Below, piece by piece: positions 1 through 4,878 of a DNA stretch of 10,067 bases (positions within the stretch are counted from its first letter, which is position 1; each line of letters opens with the position of its first letter). The DNA is taken from the NCBI GenBank assembly GCA_027074805.1, contig JALTCK010000026.1, positions 1-10,067 of the forward strand. The letters run 5' to 3'. Position numbers and translations under genes: made by a program. This DNA is from Thermococcus sp. GTDB lineage: Archaea; Methanobacteriota_B; Thermococci; Thermococcales; Thermococcaceae. Below the pieces are notes generated by a model. The model made no database searches, had not been told where the DNA came from, and was given only the letters and a program-made list of their open reading frames with translations.

Positions 1-647
1 TCATCGTCCTTTGGGAAGACCCAAACGTAGCCCCTCGGGGCAACCTCATTGCCGAACCAGAGGTGTATGAGGTCTGGATCATAGCCCTCGATGAGCATCT
101 CGTACTCGTAACTTGAGTCGAACTCGTGAGGAGGAGCATAGGTGTTTATACCGGCCTTCCTCGCTATCATGCTCTCAACGCCGTCGGCCGCCACAATGAT
201 GTCCGCGTAAATCTCGACCGGCTCGTCCTCGTGCTTGACCTTGATCCCAGCGACCTTACCGTCCTTCCTTATGACGTCTTTGGCCTCGGTTCTGGCAAGA
301 ACGTCGGCACCGGCCTTTGCTGCATAGTAGGCGAGCATCTTGTCAAAGACCTTCCTCTCAAGGATTACGCCGCTCACTTCCTTGTACCTTAACTCGAGTT
401 CATAACCGCTAGGCGAGTAAAGCTTGGCCCCGTAAATCTCGCGGTTGATGAAACGCCTATCGTAGGGAATATCGTACTTCTCAAAGACTTTAATGCTTAT
501 GCCCTCTGCGCACTGCTTCGGGCTTCCAATGGCAGGCTTCTTGTCGATGAGCAGAACAGAGTAACCAGCTTTGGCAACGTTCCTCGCTACTATCGGACCG
601 GCGATACCAGCCCCGACGACGACCACATCGTATTTCATCCCGTTCAT
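1..647 (-). CDS. Geranylgeranyl reductase family flavoprotein (archaeal lipid saturation), 3'-truncated by window edge
   Basis: This FAD-dependent reductase would saturate the geranylgeranyl chains of archaeal ether lipids at the membrane. About 215 N-terminal residues are present; family members have roughly 390-400, so the C-terminal half lies outside the window. Visible features are the Rossmann dinucleotide motif VGAGIAG (residues 11-17), a conserved Cys in PKQCAEG (Cys46), an AADGVES segment typical of this flavoprotein fold, and the family signature PxxYxWxFP as PRGYVWVFP close to the truncation. The start is the ATG at 647, whose A precedes the ferredoxin stop (ATGA overlap); a GGAGGTGA ribosome site lies about 4 nt upstream. 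An in-frame ATG at 638 is less well placed. It is the third gene of a surR-ferredoxin-reductase operon. In Methanosarcina an adjacent ferredoxin is reported to feed electrons to the homologous enzyme, so the same pairing is inferred here. Family assignment is firm; exact substrate (phospholipid or precursor) is not. Confidence 0.9.
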   Translation of the reverse strand, partial: MNGMKYDVVVVGAGIAGPIVARNVAKAGYSVLLIDKKPAIGSPKQCAEGISIKVFEKYDIPYDRRFINREIYGAKLYSPSGYELELRYKEVSGVILERKVFDKMLAYYAAKAGADVLARTEAKDVIRKDGKVAGIKVKHEDEPVEIYADIIVAADGVESMIARKAGINTYAPPHEFDSSYEYEMLIEGYDPDLIHLWFGNEVAPRGYVWVFPKDD

Positions 648-847
648 TCACTCACCTCCAGGGGTTCAGCGCTGAGAGCCCCAACTGGACACGCGTTGAT
701 GCATATTCTGCAGCTTATGCATTTGTCCTGAAAGAATTCCCAGCCACTCGAGTGCACTTCTATGGCGAGAGTCGGGCAGACACCAGCACATCCACCACAG
801 AGATAGCAGATGTCTTCGTTAACAACGACTCTAATCTTTTCCGGCAT
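644..847 (-). CDS. Small 2[4Fe-4S] ferredoxin, 67 aa
   Basis: A 67-residue bacterial-type ferredoxin with two complete cluster-binding motifs: CYLCGGCAGVCP (Cys14, 17, 20, 24) and CISCRICINACP (Cys43, 46, 49, 53). Each has the CxxCxxCxxxCP spacing, so two [4Fe-4S] clusters are expected. The chosen start is the ATG at 847, preceded by GGTGA (857-853) with 5-nt spacing. A longer reading from 895 would lie within the upstream regulator gene and adds residues unlike a ferredoxin. The gene overlaps the end of surR by 17 bp and its stop overlaps the start of the geranylgeranyl reductase (ATGA), so the three are almost certainly translated from one message. The likely role is electron donor to the reductase; that partnership is inferred from context and from the Methanosarcina system. 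A ferredoxin for another partner cannot be excluded. Confidence 0.93.
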   Translation of the reverse strand: MPEKIRVVVNEDICYLCGGCAGVCPTLAIEVHSSGWEFFQDKCISCRICINACPVGALSAEPLEVSE

Positions 848-1541
848 TATTGTCACCGCCAATTTTTTGTTTGAGCCGTTCTTCATCAATTTCAATTACG
901 CCCTCTTTTATTTTTAACGGTATAAATCTGTCCAGCTCCTGCGCCTTGGCTATGACCTCCCTCTCCTTGAGGTTGAGCCTATCGCTGAGCTCTTCCACGG
1001 TGGCCTTCTTTGTTAGGAGGAGGTAGTGGAGAATGGCAAGCTGCGTCATGTCACCCACCTTTTCGAGATATCTGCGTTTAACGTCCTTCATCAACCTGTC
1101 TCTCATGCTTTCTATTGACTGGAGCGCTAGGAGAACCTTTTCAAGTTCAGCTGTCATCTGCAGGAAAGAACTCACGATTGCGAGGAGATCATCCTTCTCA
1201 TTGGGGACTCCGGAGAGGTCTATTGTAATTTTTTCAACGGGTCTCCCACTGAGTTCGAGTCCCCTATACCAGAAGATGTTGGGGGTGATTGTGGTGACGT
1301 ACGTCTTTGAGATGGCTATGTCGTAGTACTTCCTTGCAGGCCCTATGAAGGGTCCTTCTCTCTCGTAGGATTTTAGAATTCCTTCCCTCTCCATTATCTT
1401 TAGGTGCTTGGCAACTGCTGTCGAAGAAACGGTGACCTTGCTACTCAGAAAGCTGAAATAGCACTCTGTACAGGTTAGATGGCTGAGCAGTTCCCTTCTC
1501 ACCTTGTTGCCCAGTATGTAAAAGATGTCCGGTTCAGGCAT
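831..1541 (-). CDS. surR: SurR, redox-responsive sulfur regulator (ArsR-like winged helix), 236 aa
   Basis: This is the Thermococcales transcription factor that switches between hydrogen-producing and sulfur-reducing metabolism. In Pyrococcus furiosus the reduced protein binds GTTn3AAC sites, and oxidation of a CxxC in the DNA-binding domain releases it. The same CxxC is present here as CTEC (Cys24, Cys27), followed by the helix-turn-helix around residues 28-60 with the recognition stretch SSTAVAKHLKIM. A second helix-turn-helix-like segment lies near residues 165-205. The start is ATG 1541, giving MPEPDIFYIL, with GGTGGTG 6 nt upstream; the longer frame to 1625 would cover its own promoter and operator. 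The gene is divergent from pdo, as in P. furiosus, and is first in an operon with the ferredoxin and lipid reductase. The TATA box is at 1573-1580, and a perfect extended SurR site lies just upstream, which suggests autoregulation. Identification rests on the CxxC, N-terminal similarity and the pdo neighbour. Confidence 0.93.
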   Translation of the reverse strand: MPEPDIFYILGNKVRRELLSHLTCTECYFSFLSSKVTVSSTAVAKHLKIMEREGILKSYEREGPFIGPARKYYDIAISKTYVTTITPNIFWYRGLELSGRPVEKITIDLSGVPNEKDDLLAIVSSFLQMTAELEKVLLALQSIESMRDRLMKDVKRRYLEKVGDMTQLAILHYLLLTKKATVEELSDRLNLKEREVIAKAQELDRFIPLKIKEGVIEIDEERLKQKIGGDNNAGKD

Positions 1542-1572
1542 GACCCACACCACCCAGATTTGTGACGTAAAG

Positions 1573-1580
1573 CTTATATA
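1573..1580 (-). promoter_or_regulatory. TATA box of the surR operon
   Basis: On the minus strand the sequence reads TATATAAG. A transcript start about 25 nt downstream falls near 1551, giving a roughly 10-nt leader that contains the GGTGGTG ribosome site before ATG 1541. Confidence 0.7.
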
Positions 1581-1590
1581 GTGAACATTT

Positions 1591-1607
1591 AACCTTAGGT
1601 TGCAAAC
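1591..1607 (-). promoter_or_regulatory. Extended SurR operator (GTTn3AACn5GTT)
   Basis: The minus strand reads GTTTGCAACCTAAGGTT, an exact match to the extended SurR consensus GTTn3AACn5GTT reported for P. furiosus. It lies about 10 bp upstream of the surR TATA box, a position where SurR would be expected to activate rather than block. Direct autoactivation of the surR-ferredoxin-reductase operon is therefore inferred. Confidence 0.8.
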
Positions 1608-1644
1608 TTGGAGATTAGACTCCACGTGGTATTGTCATCAAAGC

Positions 1645-1653
1645 GTTATAAAC
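1645..1653 (+). promoter_or_regulatory. SurR core site overlapping the pdo TATA element
   Basis: GTTATAAAC is a perfect GTTn3AAC core and also contains TTATAAAC, the best TATA-like element before pdo, preceded by an A-rich BRE-like CAAAG. SurR bound here would compete with TBP, so reduced SurR would repress pdo and oxidation would relieve it. It lacks the third GTT of the extended consensus on either side. Confidence 0.7.
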
Positions 1654-1661
1654 CTTTAGAT

Positions 1662-1668
1662 GGAGGTG
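1662..1668 (+). promoter_or_regulatory. Ribosome binding site fixing the pdo start
   Basis: GGAGGTG lies 6 nt before ATG 1675. It favours that start over the in-frame ATG at 1660, which overlaps the site. Confidence 0.8.
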
Positions 1669-1674
1669 TTGGGA

Positions 1675-2355
1675 ATGGGATTGATTAGTGATGGTGATAA
1701 GAAGGTCATCAGGGAGGAATTCTTTTCGAAGATGACTAAACCAGTCAAAGTCATTGGATTCACTGGCAAAGAGCACTGCCAGTACTGCGACCAGCTCAAG
1801 CAGCTTGTTCAGGAGCTCAGTGAGCTCACTGACAAGCTCAGCTTCGAGTTCCACGACTTCGACACGGAGGAAGGCAAGAAAGTTGCCGAGATGTACAGGA
1901 TCGACCGCGCCCCGGCCGTTACAATAACCCAGGACGGCAGGGACATGGGTGTCAGGTTCTTTGGCCTTCCAGCCGGACACGAGTTTGGCGCCTTCCTCGA
2001 GGATATAGTTGACGTCAGTAATGCCACCACAGATTTAATGCCCGAGAGCAAGCAGGAGCTCGTAGAGATCGACAGGGACGTTAGGATACTCGTTTTTGTC
2101 ACTCCAACCTGCCCGTACTGCCCGCTGGCAGTTAGGATGGCACATAAGTTTGCCATTGAAAACACCAACGGTGGCAAGGGTAAGATCCTCGGTGATATGG
2201 TCGAAGCCATCGAGTATCCCGAGTGGGCCGACCAGTACAGCGTCATGGCAGTTCCGAAGATCGTCATACAGGTGGACGGCGAGGATAAGGTTCAGTTCGA
2301 GGGCGCCTATCCTGAGAAGATGTTTATGGAGAAGCTTCTTGCAGCTCTTGAGTGA
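1675..2355 (+). CDS. pdo: Protein disulfide oxidoreductase (glutaredoxin-like, tandem thioredoxin fold), 226 aa
   Basis: A cytoplasmic thiol-disulfide oxidoreductase made of two thioredoxin-fold units. The N-terminal unit carries CQYC (Cys35-Cys38) with its cis-proline at RAPA (Pro80). The C-terminal unit carries CPYC (Cys146-Cys149) with cis-proline at AVPK (Pro194). Length and both active-site positions equal those I recall for the structurally characterised P. furiosus enzyme. In Thermococcales Pdo receives electrons from a thioredoxin reductase-like enzyme and reduces, forms or isomerises protein disulfides; which activity dominates in vivo is not settled. The start at ATG 1675 is supported by GGAGGTG at 6-nt spacing and the conserved N-terminus MGLISD. 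It is divergent from surR and has a SurR core site over its TATA element, so induction during sulfur growth is expected. A small membrane-protein gene follows after 30 bp. Confidence 0.96.
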   Translation: MGLISDGDKKVIREEFFSKMTKPVKVIGFTGKEHCQYCDQLKQLVQELSELTDKLSFEFHDFDTEEGKKVAEMYRIDRAPAVTITQDGRDMGVRFFGLPAGHEFGAFLEDIVDVSNATTDLMPESKQELVEIDRDVRILVFVTPTCPYCPLAVRMAHKFAIENTNGGKGKILGDMVEAIEYPEWADQYSVMAVPKIVIQVDGEDKVQFEGAYPEKMFMEKLLAALE

Positions 2356-2375
2356 GAGCCTTCCCCCTTTCCTTT
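2356..2375 (+). terminator. Pyrimidine-rich tract after pdo, possible weak terminator
   Basis: The bases following the pdo stop are nearly all pyrimidines, with short C and T runs and no hairpin that I can see. T-rich tracts end archaeal transcripts, but the T runs here are short (3 nt), so read-through into the next gene is equally likely. Confidence 0.25.
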
Positions 2376-2385
2376 GGTGATTAGC

Positions 2386-2580
2386 GTGAAGAGGGAGTTC
2401 TCTCGCCCTTTTTTCCTCGCCTTCATGTTCTATGCCCTAGGTTACGGGATGCGTGGTGTTGTGAGGCTTTATAATCCTGGAACCTTCTGGGGTGATATGG
2501 TAACCGATGCAGTGATGTTCATAGGTGTGTTTCTCCTGGGATGGGGGCTCTACTCTCGTTTTGATAGGAGGGCACGGTAA
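2386..2580 (+). CDS. Small two-helix membrane protein, 64 aa, function unknown
   Basis: I do not recognise a family. The protein has a short basic N-terminus (KREFSR), a hydrophobic segment at about residues 8-25, a polar loop containing NPGTFWGD, and a second hydrophobic segment at about residues 39-56. It ends in a basic tail (SRFDRRAR), so both ends are probably cytoplasmic. The start is taken as GTG 2386 because GGTGA (2376-2380) lies 5 nt upstream; GTG 2377 and TTG 2374 are in frame but have no ribosome site. It begins 30 bp after pdo with no clear promoter of its own, so co-transcription with pdo is plausible. That would make it a candidate SurR-controlled membrane protein, but there is no direct evidence. 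No cysteines are present, so it is not itself a thiol redox partner. Confidence 0.6.
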   Translation: MKREFSRPFFLAFMFYALGYGMRGVVRLYNPGTFWGDMVTDAVMFIGVFLLGWGLYSRFDRRAR

Positions 2581-2612
2581 TCTGAGAACGATGACACTCG
2601 GCTCACTATCCC

Positions 2613-2629
2613 GCGGAAAGATTATAAAT
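2613..2629 (+). promoter_or_regulatory. BRE/TATA promoter of the P-loop protein gene
   Basis: A purine-rich BRE (GCGGAAAG) is directly followed by TTATAAAT at 2622-2629. Transcription would start near 2651, about 9 nt before ATG 2660. This is one of the best promoters in the window and shows that the gene is expressed independently of pdo. Confidence 0.75.
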
Positions 2630-2659
2630 CTCAGTCACCAGCACATAGCGGGGGAGCAC

Positions 2660-3592
2660 ATGGCTATAAGTGTCGGCGGTGTCAACGTTGGCTTTACAGG
2701 GGAGCTCGACGACGGCTTTGAGGGGGGTTTTGGGAGTCTTTTTGCGAGACGGTATCTCCCGGACGTTATAGAGGGCAAATCTCAGAGTGGCGACGTGGAG
2801 ATAGAGCGCTTTAAGGGCAAAACCTTCAGGGTTTTCAGTGCAGTATACGATCATCTTGGCAGAGATGAGTACAAGATAGAGTCTTCACTCCCATCTGCAT
2901 ATGGGAATGAGGCTCCCGTGTTCTTTGTTCTTCAGGCTGCCGCTAGGTCAGGGGCAAAAATGGGAAGGATATTCGTGACGGACTCAGTGGGTGTCGTTGC
3001 AAATACTGGGAGAGCGGTTCTATTCATTGGCTATCCTCACACGGGGAAGAGCACTATGTCGGTTCTGGCCTTGGCAAGCGGCCTTCCTGTCCTAAGCACT
3101 GAGAATACGATTGTTGAGGTCAGGGGCGAAAAGCTCTACATTGTTGGTGGCACAGATGTCCTAGTTTACGATCCTCGCGTGGAGGGGATATACGATGTTA
3201 GAATTCCATATGATGAGAAAACCAAGAGTGGCTATCGCATAAAGGATTTAAGAGGGGGAAAAGAAAGGAAATCTCTCTTAAGGAAAGGGGTCGAGATAGA
3301 GATGATAGTGCTACTTCACTCGGCTTTCAATTGCATGGAGGCCAGCTTTTCACGGATTATGGGCAGAAAGGTGAGAAAGACGCTCTGGTACTTCTCAACT
3401 GCACTTATGAAGGGTCTTGACTACTATGAGCCCATGCCCCTCCACGTTCCCATGAACGAGGAGATAAGCGAGAACCTCAGGAAATTCCTAGAAACAGCCT
3501 CTTCATCGTACTCTGAGAAGATGTTTGAGGCATTTGGGAATCATAGAACCGTTTTTGAAAGGGTTATGGAAATTATGGAAAGCGAGGACTGA
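2660..3592 (+). CDS. P-loop protein of unknown function with HPr-kinase-like Walker A, 310 aa
   Basis: The protein carries a clear Walker A motif, GYPHTGKS (residues 124-131), in the context of a preceding beta strand (AVLFI) and a following helix. A strand then ends in LPVLSTENTIVEV. This order resembles the HPr kinase / PEP-carboxykinase-like P-loop fold more than AAA+ or ABC ATPases, and no ABC signature is visible. Residues 1-115 form a separate domain I do not recognise, and the C-terminal third (about 210-310) is charged and helical. There are no membrane segments. The start is ATG 2660: it follows a strong TATA box at the right distance and a GGGGGAG ribosome site. A longer frame back to 2525 would overlap the membrane-protein gene and its own promoter. 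The stop is immediately adjacent to the stop of the convergent aminotransferase. It could be a kinase or a nucleotide-dependent switch; the substrate is unknown. Confidence 0.85.
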   Translation: MAISVGGVNVGFTGELDDGFEGGFGSLFARRYLPDVIEGKSQSGDVEIERFKGKTFRVFSAVYDHLGRDEYKIESSLPSAYGNEAPVFFVLQAAARSGAKMGRIFVTDSVGVVANTGRAVLFIGYPHTGKSTMSVLALASGLPVLSTENTIVEVRGEKLYIVGGTDVLVYDPRVEGIYDVRIPYDEKTKSGYRIKDLRGGKERKSLLRKGVEIEMIVLLHSAFNCMEASFSRIMGRKVRKTLWYFSTALMKGLDYYEPMPLHVPMNEEISENLRKFLETASSSYSEKMFEAFGNHRTVFERVMEIMESED

Positions 3593-4762
3593 TTAAACCA
3601 GCCCTTTCTCCATCAGCACCTTTTCCATCCTATCCATAGCTTCTTTAAGTTCTTCGTAGGCTGTGGCATAGCTTATCCTGATGTAACCCTCTCCGGCCTT
3701 CCCGAAGGCTGAACCTGGAACCACGGCCACTTTAGCTTCCTTTAGCATGAGCTCGCTGAACTCGTGGTCGGTTAATCCGGTGTCCCTGATGCGTGGGAAG
3801 ATGTAGAACGCACCCTTTGGCTTGAGGGTGGGGAGTCCCATTTCGTTCAAACGTTTCCATACTAGCTCCCGTCTCCTGTCGTACTCTCTTCTCATTTTTT
3901 CCACGGCCTTCCAGCTTCTTTCATCCTCAAGTGCCTTGGCAGCTGCATACTGGACGAAGGTGACCGGACAGGTGGAGTTGTACATCTGGAACCGAGTCAT
4001 CTTCTCGATTATCCACGATGGGGCTGCTACGAAGCCAAGACGCCAGCCTGTCATCGCAAAGGTCTTGGAGAAGCCGTTAACCGTTATCGTTCTCTCGAAC
4101 ATTCCGTTGAGTGAGGCAATACTGTGGTTCTTAATCCCGTCGTAAACGAAGTGTTCGTAGACTTCATCGCTGAAGATTATGAGGTCGTGCTCCACCGCGA
4201 AGTCAGCTATCTCCTCGAGATCTCCCTTCGTTAAAACGGCCCCGGTAGGGTTATTGGGAGTGTTGATGATGAGCGCCCTCGTTTTTTCCGTGACGTATTT
4301 CTCTAGCTCATCGACGGAAAGACGGAATTCGTTGTTCTCATAGGTTGGAACTTCCACCGGCTTTCCGCCTGCAAGAACAACGGCTGGGCCATAGCTGACG
4401 AACATGGGGCCAGGGATGAGAACTTCCTCACCATCTCTGAGAAAGGTGGAAAGGCCCATAAGAAAAGCCTGGTTCGCTCCGGTTAAGATCATGATTTCAT
4501 TCTTTGGATCGGCGTCTATGCAGTTCTGTTCCTTTAACTTCTTTGAAACGGCCTCTCTGAGCATCATGAGGCCTGCGTTGGGGCTGTAATGGGTCATCCC
4601 TTTATCAAGGGCTTCTTTGGCGTACTCCTTGATATGCTCGGGCGTATCGAAGTCCGGCTCCCCAATGCCGAGCGAGATGAGGCCTTCGACGCCCTGGGCG
4701 AGATCGAAGAGCTTTCTAATCTCAGAAGGGTTAACAAGGTTAAGTCTGTCACTCAGAGCCAT
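3593..4762 (-). CDS. PLP-dependent class I aminotransferase (aromatic/alanine type), 389 aa
   Basis: A fold-type I aminotransferase that moves amino groups between amino acids and 2-oxoglutarate or pyruvate. It has the PLP lysine Lys233 in NGFSKTFAMTGWRLG, the phosphate/ring contacts NTPNNPTG (Asn171) and SDEVY (Asp199), and the substrate carboxylate Arg362 in IRISYA. Length, N-terminus (MALSDRL) and most of the chain match what I recall of the crystallised Pyrococcus horikoshii aromatic aminotransferase PH1371, so aromatic amino acids with 2-oxoglutarate are the likeliest substrates. Activity on alanine or a broad range is possible. ATG 4762 is preferred over the upstream GTG 4771: GGTGGT stands 4 nt before it and the GTG is inside that ribosome site. 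The gene is monocistronic by appearance, with a TATA box at 4792-4799. Its terminal TAA directly abuts the stop of the convergent P-loop gene. Confidence 0.93.
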   Translation of the reverse strand: MALSDRLNLVNPSEIRKLFDLAQGVEGLISLGIGEPDFDTPEHIKEYAKEALDKGMTHYSPNAGLMMLREAVSKKLKEQNCIDADPKNEIMILTGANQAFLMGLSTFLRDGEEVLIPGPMFVSYGPAVVLAGGKPVEVPTYENNEFRLSVDELEKYVTEKTRALIINTPNNPTGAVLTKGDLEEIADFAVEHDLIIFSDEVYEHFVYDGIKNHSIASLNGMFERTITVNGFSKTFAMTGWRLGFVAAPSWIIEKMTRFQMYNSTCPVTFVQYAAAKALEDERSWKAVEKMRREYDRRRELVWKRLNEMGLPTLKPKGAFYIFPRIRDTGLTDHEFSELMLKEAKVAVVPGSAFGKAGEGYIRISYATAYEELKEAMDRMEKVLMEKGLV

Positions 4763-4791
4763 GAACACCACCGTTTCATCTTCTCGTTATT

Positions 4792-4799
4792 GCTTATAA
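4792..4799 (-). promoter_or_regulatory. TATA box of the aminotransferase gene
   Basis: The minus strand reads TTATAAGC, preceded by GAGGTAATG. The expected transcript start near 4771 gives about a 9-nt leader holding GGTGGTG before ATG 4762. The rest of the 116-bp gap (4763-4878) shows no gene. Confidence 0.6.
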
Positions 4800-4878
4800 C
4801 ATTACCTCACCGAAAAGACGTCGGTTGAAGCGCAGAAATGGGCATTAGGGAACTAAACATGGAGAGAATGGGGGTATC

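Larger units (their letters stand above)
1542..1674. promoter_or_regulatory. Divergent surR/pdo control region
   Basis: This 133-bp gap between the surR and pdo starts carries two GTTn3AAC palindromes (1599-1607 and 1645-1653), one TATA box for surR and one TATA-like element for pdo. All the control elements expected of a SurR-governed divergent pair are here, listed separately. Confidence 0.85.

Noticed and set aside
848..895. A 16-residue N-terminal extension of the ferredoxin
   Set aside because: It lies in the coding sequence of surR, lacks ferredoxin character, and ATG 847 has a well-placed GGTGA.
1542..1625. A longer surR reading starting at 1625
   Set aside because: The extra residues would be encoded by the surR TATA box and operator, and family similarity begins at MPEPDIFYIL.
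2525..2659. A longer N-terminus for the P-loop protein starting at 2525
   Set aside because: It would overlap the small membrane-protein gene and span a strong BRE/TATA promoter and the likely transcript start; ATG 2660 fits these signals better.
4763..4878. Possible small RNA or extra gene between the aminotransferase and carbamoyltransferase genes
   Set aside because: Apart from the aminotransferase promoter I found only a weak 4-5 bp inverted repeat near the carbamoyltransferase stop; not enough to call a structure.
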